From positions 1 through 35,963 of the IMG/VR virus record IMGVR_UViG_3300024346_000239: a stretch of DNA of 35,963 bases, one strand, 5' to 3'. Below, in pieces: positions 25,445 through 32,000 of the stretch; the stretch's first letter is position 1; each line of letters begins with the position of its first letter. Source of the stretch: a virus. The notes beneath the pieces were generated by a model. That model saw nothing but the letters and a program-made list of their open reading frames with translations, did no database searches and had not been told where the DNA came from. Position numbers and translations under genes: made by a program.

Positions 25445-25647
25445 TACCGATTGTATTCAATTGGTACTATGTTTATACTATCAAAGCCTTCACCTTCGTA
25501 ATCTAATTCAATGTCAATCTTAAAAGCAAAGGATTTTTCTGCTATTCTTGCGTCACACCAATCTCTTAGGCTTCTTACTGTAATATGGTCTCCATATGTA
25601 TGAGCCATATCAATAATTTTTTCTTGAGGATTTATTACTGTTAGCAT
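25444..25647 (-). CDS. Small protein coupled to the resolvase
   Basis: A 67-residue protein opening MLTVINPQEKIIDMAH and containing RSLRDWCDARI and FKIDIELDYEGEGFD. Its stop overlaps the GTG of the resolvase gene. It is acidic at the C-terminus. No family recognised. It lies 5 nt after the 96-residue gene. Confidence 0.6.
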   Translation of the reverse strand: MLTVINPQEKIIDMAHTYGDHITVRSLRDWCDARIAEKSFAFKIDIELDYEGEGFDSINIVPIEYNR

Positions 25648-25652
25648 ACTAA

Positions 25653-25943
25653 TTATAAATTAAACCATAAGTAATCTAGAATGTATATAGGATACCCTTC
25701 TCCTTTGCTACCTTGGATGTTGTAGTCGAAGTACTCGATTGCTTCCTCCCAAGTCATCTCACTATCCTTAATTAGCTTCTCTAGCATAAGTTGTGTGGAG
25801 TAGACTAGGATAGTGTCACCTGTACTTTCTACACCTACGATACAATCATCAAAGCCATCAGCCTTAATAATTTCTTCCTCGCTAAACATCTCTAATATGC
25901 TTTCAAGGGAAATTGTTGTTGTTGTTTTTTTGTTTTTCTTCAT
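25653..25943 (-). CDS. Conserved phage protein of unknown function, first gene of the recombination unit
   Basis: A 96-residue acidic protein. A longer in-frame ATG at 25991 lies upstream of the promoter box at 25968-25975, so the ATG at 25943 (MKKNKKTTTTISLES) is chosen. The stretch DGFDDCIVGVESTGDTILVYS and MTWEEAIEYFDYNIQGSKGE, followed by PIYIL, matches a conserved protein found in very many phages (usual form YS-x-EEA-x-EYF-x-N, then TPI), whose function is not known. It is the promoter-proximal gene of the unit ending at 22848. Confidence 0.7.
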   Translation of the reverse strand: MKKNKKTTTTISLESILEMFSEEEIIKADGFDDCIVGVESTGDTILVYSTQLMLEKLIKDSEMTWEEAIEYFDYNIQGSKGEGYPIYILDYLWFNL

Positions 25944-25967
25944 GTGTATGTTATTTTTTTGTCTTTG

Positions 25968-25996
25968 CAAAGATAATATTTCATATCGCAATACAA
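25968..25996 (-). promoter_or_regulatory. Minus-strand promoter of the recombination unit
   Basis: Read on the minus strand: TTG (25996-25994), an 18-nt spacer and TATCTTTG (25975-25968), a full Bacteroidota-type promoter. It drives the genes from 25943 down to 22848 and lies back to back with the plus-strand promoter at 26009-26038. Confidence 0.65.
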
Positions 25997-26008
25997 AATA
26001 TATTATTC

Positions 26009-26038
26009 TTGTTTTGTGGATTTATTTAAATATATTTG
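26009..26038 (+). promoter_or_regulatory. Plus-strand promoter of the winged-helix / HNH island
   Basis: TTG (26009-26011), a 19-nt spacer and TATATTTG (26031-26038). It lies about 12 nt from the opposing minus-strand promoter, so one bound regulator could control both. Confidence 0.65.
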
Positions 26039-26057
26039 CAACTATAGTTTATATAAT

Positions 26058-26393
26058 ATGAAAATAAGTAATTTTGAATCTTATAGGGAGAACCCTATGA
26101 ATAGTGATAGTAAGAGCAGTGCCAAGGATAGTATACGAATAAATAAGAGAGCATTTGCAGTTATCAAGGACTTTAGCACATCATCTTTTAAAGTTTGGTG
26201 TTATATAGCCTCGGTTAAGGAGCATAATAATGATGAGGTTCATATCAGTATAGACGACTGCGCTGAGTTCTGTAATTACAGTTCCAAGGTAGCTGTGTAT
26301 AAAGGAATAATTGAATTATTAGAGGCTAACTTTATATTCAGAAAGACTGGGTCTAATTCTCTTTACTTTGTTAACATTGAAAAGTTGTTCTGA
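26058..26393 (+). CDS. Winged-helix (RepL-like) DNA-binding protein
   Basis: A 111-residue protein. The ATG at 26058 is chosen because an earlier in-frame ATG at 26016 lies upstream of the promoter box. Residues 25-105 read as a winged helix: INKRAFAVIKDFSTSSFKVWCYIAS, then IDDCAEFCNYSSKVAVYKGIIEL as the HTH pair, then IFRKTGSNSLYFVN as the wing. This arrangement resembles the RepL/MarR-like replication and regulatory proteins of plasmids and phages. Position between divergent promoters suggests that it controls them. It could instead be a replication initiator. The HNH gene follows after 2 nt. Confidence 0.65.
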   Translation: MKISNFESYRENPMNSDSKSSAKDSIRINKRAFAVIKDFSTSSFKVWCYIASVKEHNNDEVHISIDDCAEFCNYSSKVAVYKGIIELLEANFIFRKTGSNSLYFVNIEKLF

Positions 26394-26395
26394 AA

Positions 26396-26851
26396 ATGAG
26401 CAGTACAATTATACCAAAGAAAAAACTATGCAAGTGTGGATGCGGTAAACTAGGATACATATGGGCTAGAGGCTTCATTAAAGGACACGAGAATAAAGGT
26501 AGTGCAAAAAGGATAAAGAAGGTAAGCGACAAGCAAAAGAGTCGTATAATAGCAAATAAAAGCTACTATGCTCAAGAGATTGCTCGACATATGGAAGAGA
26601 ACAAGGGACAGTGCCCATGTGAGAACTGCGGTGTTGAGATAATTAATCCTAGTGGAAGGAACGTGAGCCATATTATATCAGGCTCAGCAAATAGTGCCTT
26701 GTATCATCATCCCCTGAATAGATTCATCCTATGTCACGACTGCGAGAGGATATGGACTAACGAGGATAAGACAAAACTAAAAATCTACCATAGCTCCGAG
26801 GAACGTATGATAGATTTAAAGAATTTCTACTACACCACAATGATGGTCTAG
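26396..26851 (+). CDS. HNH endonuclease-like protein
   Basis: A 151-residue protein with a zinc ribbon at the front (CKCGCG with C12, C14, C16 then HENKG) and the HNH core in the back: CPCENCG (73-79), NVSHIISGSAN (89-99), PLNRFILCHDCERIW (106-120). The first H (SHII) and the N of PLNRF are present; the last metal ligand is probably H114 or C116. Such proteins nick or cut DNA and can be mobile or take part in packaging. It shares a plus-strand unit with the winged-helix gene inside the minus-strand block. Confidence 0.7.
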   Translation: MSSTIIPKKKLCKCGCGKLGYIWARGFIKGHENKGSAKRIKKVSDKQKSRIIANKSYYAQEIARHMEENKGQCPCENCGVEIINPSGRNVSHIISGSANSALYHHPLNRFILCHDCERIWTNEDKTKLKIYHSSEERMIDLKNFYYTTMMV

Positions 26852-27015
26852 CTACCACAAGATAAACACTCATCGTCATCCAATTCGGGACGTAGTGCAA
26901 TCTCAGGATTTAGCTTTAGCTTTAGTTGGTATATCTCATCGTGGATTTCACCATCAATGAATAGGTTGCCAACGAGTTTGGTTTTTAGTTCTGCTATCTG
27001 CTCTTGTATTGTCAT
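26848..27015 (-). CDS. 55-residue protein with C-terminal Cys pair
   Basis: ATG at 27015-27013, stop TAG at 26850-26848, 4 bp into the convergent HNH gene. The product starts MTIQEQIAELKTKLVGN and ends DDDECLSCGS: a helix, a short second helix and a CLSC knuckle that might bind zinc. It lies 7 nt after the DnaA-like gene and ends the upstream minus-strand unit. Not recognised. Confidence 0.6.
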   Translation of the reverse strand: MTIQEQIAELKTKLVGNLFIDGEIHDEIYQLKLKLNPEIALRPELDDDECLSCGS

Positions 27016-27022
27016 ATTATTA

Positions 27023-27403
27023 TTACCTCCATTTTGTTATTAAGTTATACTTATCTTGGACTTCCATCCAAACTTTATACTTTACATCTCTTGAGCCAAG
27101 GTCTTCTATATTCTCAATATTCTTACATTGAGCCAATATACTAGTATGGTCGTATGTATGTATAAATAATTCTCCTATAGCTTTTAAACTTAGCTTAGTA
27201 TGTTTTCTTACTAGAGCACTAAAGCACTGCCTAGCAAATGTTAAATCATGTTTTCTGCATACTCTATCATATTCCTCAAAACTAATCCCTAGCACCATTC
27301 TAACAGCATCTTTGGATGCCTCTATAGTTTGCACCTCACTCAACTTAATTCTATTTGGTAAAGGGACGTGCGTATTCCACCACATTGCGTAAACTCCTTT
27401 CAT
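27023..27403 (-). CDS. Free-standing DnaA domain IV-like protein
   Basis: A 126-residue protein. Residues 57-100 match the DNA-binding domain of DnaA: FARQCFSALVRKHTKLSLKAIG, then YDHTSIL (84-90), the counterpart of the DHTTV signature that reads DnaA boxes, then a closing helix. There is no ATPase domain. Bacteria and phages use such proteins to bind origin DNA or to compete with host DnaA. It starts 2 nt after the upstream gene ends and belongs to the early minus-strand train. A perfect DnaA-box sequence (TTATCCACA) occurs at 32084-32092. Confidence 0.75.
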   Translation of the reverse strand: MKGVYAMWWNTHVPLPNRIKLSEVQTIEASKDAVRMVLGISFEEYDRVCRKHDLTFARQCFSALVRKHTKLSLKAIGELFIHTYDHTSILAQCKNIENIEDLGSRDVKYKVWMEVQDKYNLITKWR

Positions 27404-27404
27404 A

Positions 27405-27644
27405 CTAGCTTAAATCCTCCTCGTGTTCTGGGTTTATTGGTTTGTAAATGTTCTTGGTCTTCGTGTTTTTCGGTGGCAGTATCGTGTCTACTATATCCTT
27501 TGCCATTGCTATAGCAATCTTTTCTAGGCTCTTGCCACCAAGACCTCCGCTATTGTTTAGTGCGTACAAGCAACTAGGGATGTAGTAAGTTACTAGATAT
27601 TCTCTATAACTTTCTTCTGATGCGAAATCATTCTTTGCTTTCAT
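27405..27644 (-). CDS. Conserved small early protein of unknown function
   Basis: A 79-residue protein starting MKAKNDFASEESYREYLVT, with a central Gly-rich turn (NNSGGLGGKSLEKIA) and a C-terminal basic-acidic linker (NTKTKNIYKPINPEHEED). It looks helical and soluble. Similar short proteins with GGL/GK turns are common in Bacteroidota phages, in my recollection. It is spaced 1 nt from the DnaA-like gene and 12 nt from the next upstream one. Confidence 0.6.
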   Translation of the reverse strand: MKAKNDFASEESYREYLVTYYIPSCLYALNNSGGLGGKSLEKIAIAMAKDIVDTILPPKNTKTKNIYKPINPEHEEDLS

Positions 27645-27656
27645 TATATTTATTTA

Positions 27657-27833
27657 TTATTTTTTTAATTGATTTGAATAGAATGCGTGTAGCTCATCTT
27701 TATTAACAACCTCTAAATCATTCTCATTACAGTAATGAACTGCTTTCTGAGGGTCGCTAAACCTAATGCTCTCACCCTTGCTTATTGGGAATACATACGA
27801 TACCGTTCCTTTAGTCACTATCTTAACCTTCAT
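27657..27833 (-). CDS. 58-residue early protein
   Basis: ATG at 27833-27831 overlaps the stop of the upstream gene (TAATG), and the frame ends at 27659-27657. The product begins MKVKIVTKGTVSYVFPISK and contains FSDPQKAVHYCNENDLEVV, a strand-helix-strand shape like small single-domain phage proteins. Function unknown. The coupling with its neighbour supports it. Confidence 0.65.
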   Translation of the reverse strand: MKVKIVTKGTVSYVFPISKGESIRFSDPQKAVHYCNENDLEVVNKDELHAFYSNQLKK

Positions 27834-28039
27834 TATTTAAATTCTCCTACACTGTTTTTAGGGCTATCTAATAGCTTAACTTTCATTCTATCTGATATGA
27901 ATAGCACTTGTCTATCTAAAGGGCTTAAATCAACGTAAAAATCTACTGTATGGCTAACCTTTGGCTTAGGATATTCTGCTCTTAATATATCACTAGCTAC
28001 TTTCAACTGTTCTGATGTTGCGAATTTAATCATTCTCAT
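27833..28039 (-). CDS. 68-residue early protein of unknown function
   Basis: It begins MRMIKFATSEQLKVASDIL (a second ATG follows at 28033 and could also be used). The middle holds HTVDFYVDLSPLDRQVLFIS, and the end LLDSPKNSVGEFK. It overlaps the upstream 55-residue gene by 14 nt and the downstream gene by one base. Not recognised; probably a regulatory or inhibitory early protein, from context only. Confidence 0.6.
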   Translation of the reverse strand: MRMIKFATSEQLKVASDILRAEYPKPKVSHTVDFYVDLSPLDRQVLFISDRMKVKLLDSPKNSVGEFK

Positions 28040-28193
28040 ATAATTTAATTATTAACTTTTTGACTTGTTTCTTGAATTCTTCGTGGTGCTTTACTCTAAC
28101 ACTTATTGTCACCCCTTTAACCTCGAACCCGAAGCCCTTGCGCCCCGAGTTCTCTCTCTTACCACCCCAACTACCTTTGTTTTTTATTTCCAT
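28026..28193 (-). CDS. 55-residue basic protein with WGGKRxxxGRK motif
   Basis: The ATG overlaps the previous stop (TAATG at 28193). The product, MEIKNKGSWGGKRENSGRKG then a strand VTISVRV and a basic helix, has the Arg/Gly motif WGGKRENSGRK often found at the N-terminus of small phage DNA-binding proteins (AT-hook-like). The strand followed by a helix is the shape of a ribbon-helix-helix fold. It may bind DNA as a dimer. Function inferred from these motifs only. Confidence 0.65.
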   Translation of the reverse strand: MEIKNKGSWGGKRENSGRKGFGFEVKGVTISVRVKHHEEFKKQVKKLIIKLYEND

Positions 28194-28456
28194 TATAATA
28201 TTATTTCATTAAAATACTGTGATACTTTGTAGAATACGGTGTCGAACTCTTTTTCAGTAATAATCTCCCACTTACCATGCAAGGCAATACTTACTGACAC
28301 CTCGGTAATACTATTATTACCAAACTTTGATTGACACACTTGAATGACCTCACCTTCACTTATTATCTTATAGAAGTAAATATCACTATTCTTTACATAC
28401 ATCGGGAGACTCATCTCAACCATTTCCGTTACTGTTTTTCTTATTTCTACTTTCAT
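28193..28456 (-). CDS. 87-residue early protein of unknown function
   Basis: It opens MKVEIRKTVTEMVEMSLPMY and is rich in strands (YFYKIISEGEVIQVCQ, NNSITEVSVSIALHGKWEIITE), then an aromatic helix. It has no membrane segment. It is coupled to the basic 55-residue protein downstream. Proteins with such a beta-rich front end recur in Bacteroidota phages without known role. Confidence 0.6.
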   Translation of the reverse strand: MKVEIRKTVTEMVEMSLPMYVKNSDIYFYKIISEGEVIQVCQSKFGNNSITEVSVSIALHGKWEIITEKEFDTVFYKVSQYFNEIIL

Positions 28457-28490
28457 ATTGTTTATTTATTTTTATTTTTATTATTTTTTA

Positions 28491-28580
28491 TTATTTATTG
28501 AATGCTACTAGGTATATGTAAAAGAATAATATTAATCTACATATCCACATTACTATGTGAAACTTTATCTTGTGTATCAT
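28491..28580 (-). CDS. 29-residue membrane peptide
   Basis: ATG at 28580-28578 overlaps the TGA of the upstream gene (ATGA), frame ends at TAA 28493-28491. The product MIHKIKFHIVMWICRLILFF and nine more residues (YIYLVAFNK) is a basic start plus one long hydrophobic span. The overlap and the clean stop make it credible. It resembles the tiny early membrane peptides of many phages that modify host membrane or exclude other phages. Nothing more can be said. Confidence 0.55.
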   Translation of the reverse strand: MIHKIKFHIVMWICRLILFFYIYLVAFNK

Positions 28581-28810
28581 TGTTGAAGACTAATTAAATT
28601 GTCCTCGTACCATCCGTACCACATATTGAAACTATCTTGGATAAAGTCCTTATACACTAGGTATTCTGGGTCATCCTCAGATGGCTGATACATATTTTCT
28701 TCTTCATCTTCTAGAATGTCTCTAAACTCATCGAATACTCTCGCATGAGCAAGTTCACAAGCTACTTCTATTACACTTATGGTTATTAATTTATTTGCTG
28801 ATTCCATCAT
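28577..28810 (-). CDS. 77-residue acidic early protein
   Basis: It begins MMESANKLITISVIEVACEL and is strongly acidic in the middle (FRDILEDEEENMYQPSEDD), followed by an aromatic helix (FIQDSFNMWYGWYED). It is coupled on both sides: ATGA with the 29-residue gene upstream and ATGA with the peptide gene downstream. No family recognised. Acidic early proteins can act as DNA mimics, but this is a guess. Confidence 0.65.
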   Translation of the reverse strand: MMESANKLITISVIEVACELAHARVFDEFRDILEDEEENMYQPSEDDPEYLVYKDFIQDSFNMWYGWYEDNLISLQQ

Positions 28811-28896
28811 TTGTTACTATCGTTAATTGTTTTAATTAATGTTCCTACCATAACCGCTAGGATTATGAATAGGCTAAACTCTATTATTTCTTCCAC
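28807..28896 (-). CDS. 29-residue membrane peptide (GTG start)
   Basis: GTG at 28896-28894; stop TGA at 28809-28807, which overlaps the next ATG (ATGA). The peptide MEEIIEFSLFIILAVMVGTL and nine more residues has an acidic front, one hydrophobic span and a polar end. It starts 4 nt after the upstream gene ends. Position and overlap suggest translation; the GTG start and small size keep confidence moderate. Confidence 0.5.
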   Translation of the reverse strand: MEEIIEFSLFIILAVMVGTLIKTINDSNK

Positions 28897-28900
28897 AATA

Positions 28901-29104
28901 CTATTCTATTATATGTATTCTATTTGAGTCAGGAATTTCAGTGACAAACAACTTATTGTCACATCTTCTGAATAGTTCATCATAACTAAATTCGTATTCT
29001 TTAATCCTCTTGATATCTTCTTCACTCTTAGCATAGAAGAATTGTGTTCCCATGTAGTCTCCATTACAAATATGAACGACTGCGAATAATTTATTACTTT
29101 CCAT
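28901..29104 (-). CDS. 67-residue early protein
   Basis: It begins MESNKLFAVVHICNGDYMGT and has two strands, an acidic helix (AKSEEDIKRIKEYEF) and a C-terminal strand (KLFVTEIPDSNRIHII). This alpha/beta arrangement resembles small phage proteins that bind host enzymes, but no named family is recognised. It is followed after 4 nt by the GTG-start membrane peptide. Confidence 0.6.
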   Translation of the reverse strand: MESNKLFAVVHICNGDYMGTQFFYAKSEEDIKRIKEYEFSYDELFRRCDNKLFVTEIPDSNRIHIIE

Positions 29105-29140
29105 ATTATTTTTTATCTCTCCTTTTTTTTTATTATTTTA

Positions 29141-29584
29141 TTAAATTGTTGATGGTGTTCTCTGAGCTAGTTTATCGCATTCTTCTTTAGTTATAAAGCC
29201 ATACCTACAAAATGAATGCATGATAGAGTAGTTAGTGTGGAATATCATATCCATCCCACATCCACTTATTGTAAAGTAACCATAGCTATTTTTACTTTCC
29301 TTGTACCCTAGGGCTCTGAATAAGCAAGAATAATTCCTTTGATAGTATTCGTTATTGTTATGTGGGGATTTCTCACAGCTAGTAAACTTAATCTTTCTAC
29401 TCATGCCACTTGAAGACACCGACCCGATTACGTTAATCATCCTGTTTTCTTTAACTGCTTTAACGTATGCCTCTGCGTCAGATATAAAAGTATCTACACT
29501 GTAGTAAGGCACGTTGTTTATGTCTTTAACTAAAGAAGTGTCAGACATAATGTTTTCTTTGATTCTTTCAATTTGATTTTCCAT
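29141..29584 (-). CDS. Conserved phage protein with GMSRKI and GCGMDMIF motifs
   Basis: A 147-residue protein. Residues 28-55 are VDTFISDAEAYVKAVKENR; then comes SSSGMSRKIKF (58-68), YQRNYSCLFRALGY (80-93), and ISGCGMDMIFHTNYSIMHSF (105-124), ending in an Arg/Thr-rich tail. These motifs belong to a protein that recurs in phages of Bacteroidota and others as a hypothetical protein. The strongly conserved Cys, Asp, Met and His residues suggest a functional site. It lies 15 nt after the 51-residue membrane peptide gene, in the early train. Confidence 0.7.
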   Translation of the reverse strand: MENQIERIKENIMSDTSLVKDINNVPYYSVDTFISDAEAYVKAVKENRMINVIGSVSSSGMSRKIKFTSCEKSPHNNNEYYQRNYSCLFRALGYKESKNSYGYFTISGCGMDMIFHTNYSIMHSFCRYGFITKEECDKLAQRTPSTI

Positions 29585-29599
29585 GATTGTTATTTTTTT

Positions 29600-29755
29600 T
29601 TAAACTAATTCTTCAATAATTCCTATACCTTCACTTGCTACTAATACTGCGACTGCTATCTCAATATCTACTACCAATAGTATGTAACCTACTATTCTTA
29701 TTACTGATTTAAATAGGCTTATTTGTAAGTGCCTCTTTGCGTTTGGATGATTCAT
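29600..29755 (-). CDS. 51-residue hydrophobic peptide
   Basis: ATG at 29755-29753 overlaps the upstream TGA (ATGA); stop TAA at 29602-29600. The peptide begins MNHPNAKRHLQISLFKSVIR, with basic residues before one hydrophobic region (IVGYILLVVDIEIAVAVLVA) and ends EELV. It is a likely inner-membrane peptide with N-terminus inside. No family recognised. Confidence 0.55.
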   Translation of the reverse strand: MNHPNAKRHLQISLFKSVIRIVGYILLVVDIEIAVAVLVASEGIGIIEELV

Positions 29756-29940
29756 ATTTTTTCCTCCTTTTCTTCTTTTATTAAATAAATGTTATTTTCT
29801 TCTATCCACTCATCGACTACTCTCTCTGATTCGTCTATGCATGAACCCATTTCTCCTAGTCCAAAGTCCTCATTGGACATCAGTGTTTCGTATATTTTAT
29901 ATACTAATTTGTCGTAACTTTTTTGCGTTATTGTATCCAT
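29752..29940 (-). CDS. 62-residue acidic early protein
   Basis: It begins MDTITQKSYDKLVYKIYETL, has the central segment DFGLGEMGSCIDESERVVD and ends KEEKEEKI. The helices are acidic. It lies 18 nt downstream of the 268-residue gene and is coupled to the membrane peptide that follows. Not recognised. Confidence 0.6.
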   Translation of the reverse strand: MDTITQKSYDKLVYKIYETLMSNEDFGLGEMGSCIDESERVVDEWIEENNIYLIKEEKEEKI

Positions 29941-29958
29941 ACTTTCTATTATTTTTTT

Positions 29959-30765
29959 TTATCTTGGTTCTAAATCTTTATTTACTTTACTAAATGGCAG
30001 TGCTGATATTAACTCACTATACCCTATCTCTACTAGCTCCTCTATAAAGTCAGTAGCTAGTAAGATTGATTTTGCCCTAGCCTCCTCTGATAATATTTTT
30101 AAGTAACCATACTCCAAGTCAATAGAGTCGATATTATCTCTGATTAGCTTGATTTTATCATAACTATTTAGCTCCTCGATATTAATGTAGTTTATAGTAG
30201 CAAATTCATCGAAACAAACATCGCTAATTATATCGCAATAAAAATCGTGCTCACTTAAATCTTCATTTACTAAGGCAAAGTCTAGCAAAGCACCTAGCAC
30301 ATGACTATCCTTACCTAAGGCAGTGAAGTTTGACGTGTCCTCAGCCCATTCTACTGCACTATTAAATCTAAAAGATATAAAGCCATCCCTAGAGGTGTAT
30401 CTTTGTTTTAAATAGGTGTCAAAAGCATCGTAATTACTATGTATGTATGAAACAATACCATCTACTATAGGAACAATATTCACATCTATAGAATCATTCA
30501 CAAAATTGTAGTAGTTAGGGGAGATGATAGTCTGATATTTTACCGACTCAACTAATCCTAATTCTATTAACTTGCTCTCTATCTCAGATGTTATTGCTAC
30601 TGCTACCTTTTGTCTATAGCCTAGCCAATCTACATCCACCTCATCTGCATCTACCTCATGGTATTCACAAAAACTATCTAACTCACTGTCTCCATCCCAT
30701 ATTGTACCATAGAATCCTCTGAATAATGGCAACCATGTATCGATTGCTTTTGCTTGACTATCCAT
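29959..30765 (-). CDS. 268-residue acidic early protein of unknown function
   Basis: It begins MDSQAKAIDTWLPLFRGFYG and continues TIWDGDSELDSFCEYHEVD. The WLPLFRGFYGTIWD motif near the N-terminus is found in a group of phage proteins of unknown role (usual form P-x-F-x-GFY-x-S/T). The whole protein is rich in Asp and Glu and mostly helical, without transmembrane segments. Overlaps with the 131-residue gene by 8 nt imply translational coupling, so the two may form a complex. Acidic proteins of this size can be DNA mimics that block host restriction; that is a guess. Confidence 0.65.
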   Translation of the reverse strand: MDSQAKAIDTWLPLFRGFYGTIWDGDSELDSFCEYHEVDADEVDVDWLGYRQKVAVAITSEIESKLIELGLVESVKYQTIISPNYYNFVNDSIDVNIVPIVDGIVSYIHSNYDAFDTYLKQRYTSRDGFISFRFNSAVEWAEDTSNFTALGKDSHVLGALLDFALVNEDLSEHDFYCDIISDVCFDEFATINYINIEELNSYDKIKLIRDNIDSIDLEYGYLKILSEEARAKSILLATDFIEELVEIGYSELISALPFSKVNKDLEPR

Positions 30766-31153
30766 ATACCACCTCCCCTAAAACTATGTACTGAAAAACA
30801 ACATCACTACTAGTGGCATCTCCATCTTCCTTTAGCTCATTCTCTAGAGCCCATGCATCAGAGCTATTAGCTAGTAACTCTAGCCTTTCAATTAGTGTGC
30901 TTCTAGTGATTACTCCTAGCACTACATCCTCATCCTCGGCATCGTTTATCTCCACCTCTACGTTATGCTCTAGAACTGCCTCTAAAATGGCTGATGCAAT
31001 GTAAGGATAATTTGACTTGGGCACTGCTTGTCTAACCTTCTGAACTTGTTCATCGGTTATGTAGTACCAATAGTTACTTCCACCCTCTAAAGCGGTGGTA
31101 AAGATGTTATCTAAAACATCCTTGCTGATTTTTCTTTTGATTGTAATTTCCAT
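30758..31153 (-). CDS. 131-residue early protein with EGGSNYW motif
   Basis: It begins MEITIKRKISKDVLDNIFTT; ALEGGSNYWY (residues 21-30) is a conserved motif of a widespread phage family of unknown function. The middle helix region is acidic (EVEINDAEDEDVVLG) and the end is GDATSSDVVFQYIVLGEVVYG. It is small, soluble and coupled to the 268-residue gene downstream. It starts 26 nt after the 263-residue gene ends. Confidence 0.7.
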   Translation of the reverse strand: MEITIKRKISKDVLDNIFTTALEGGSNYWYYITDEQVQKVRQAVPKSNYPYIASAILEAVLEHNVEVEINDAEDEDVVLGVITRSTLIERLELLANSSDAWALENELKEDGDATSSDVVFQYIVLGEVVYG

Positions 31154-31179
31154 GATTGATTTATCTCCTGTTTTTTAAA

Positions 31180-31971
31180 TTATGATTTTGTACTCCAAGC
31201 AAGTGATTCATTACTATTTAAATCACAAGCAATCTCTATGTTGTTTAAGTGTGTTATTGCGCTATCGCATTGAATAGTTGGCTTATTGAATATGTCTGAA
31301 GCATTGATATTAATAAAATCTCTTATAAATACTTGGTCTTCTAGAATAAATCCTAATCTATGCTTTAAAGACTCATTCTCTACTCTTAAAAGGTAGCCTA
31401 ACTGTGAGAGCATTTGGTCTTCCATGTTTACATTCTTAATAATAAACTCCATGGTTTCGCCATCGATGTCTATAGTCTTTAACTCATTAATTGCATTGTG
31501 AACGATATCTCTAACACGTTTGTCATTCATGATGTATGTGCCACTATTTAAGAATTCCTGTCTATCTTTATAATCTTTGTAGAATAACTCCATGCAATCT
31601 AGCTCAGACATTGTATCCACGTTAAACTTGCTCTCAGCAAATATGTTATAGACTTCAATTGCTTTGTCCCAAATAATGTCTAGCTCTCTAGTGTTAACAC
31701 CAATGATGTTAGCCATGCAGAATACACCATACGAATTATGGTGATTGATTATCACTTCTTCAACTACAATATCTTCATCTTCACACTTTACATTGTATCT
31801 GCCAATGTTTAAATGGTTAATGATAGCTTGAATTTGAGCACAGTCATCTTCCGCCTCCCATCCCTTGCCTAAGACATTTTCTGCTACTTCTTCTAGATTG
31901 TTAATACCCACGAATGCGTTGGTTGAAAAGTAATTTCCTTCGATTGATTTTTTAATTTGATTGTTTGTCAT
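31180..31971 (-). CDS. 263-residue early protein downstream of hammerhead 2
   Basis: It begins MTNNQIKKSIEGNYFSTNAF. The middle carries EEVIINHHNSYGVFCMANII and DTMSELDCMELFYKDYKDRQEF, and the end is helical with IQCDSAITHLNNIEIACDLN. No family recognised, no transmembrane segment, acidic overall. Its start codon is 35 nt downstream of the predicted cleavage site of hammerhead 2, so its mRNA would begin with a self-made 5' end. The A-rich leader (ttaaaaaaaacaatcattATG) remains after cleavage. It heads the rest of the early train to 26848. Confidence 0.65.
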   Translation of the reverse strand: MTNNQIKKSIEGNYFSTNAFVGINNLEEVAENVLGKGWEAEDDCAQIQAIINHLNIGRYNVKCEDEDIVVEEVIINHHNSYGVFCMANIIGVNTRELDIIWDKAIEVYNIFAESKFNVDTMSELDCMELFYKDYKDRQEFLNSGTYIMNDKRVRDIVHNAINELKTIDIDGETMEFIIKNVNMEDQMLSQLGYLLRVENESLKHRLGFILEDQVFIRDFININASDIFNKPTIQCDSAITHLNNIEIACDLNSNESLAWSTKS

Positions 31972-32000
31972 AATGATTGTTTTTTTTTAAGTGATTAATT

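Noticed and set aside
28665-28685. TCCTCAG (minus-strand CTGAGGA) as a hammerhead core
   Set aside because: Coding sequence with no matching GAAA segment or stems.
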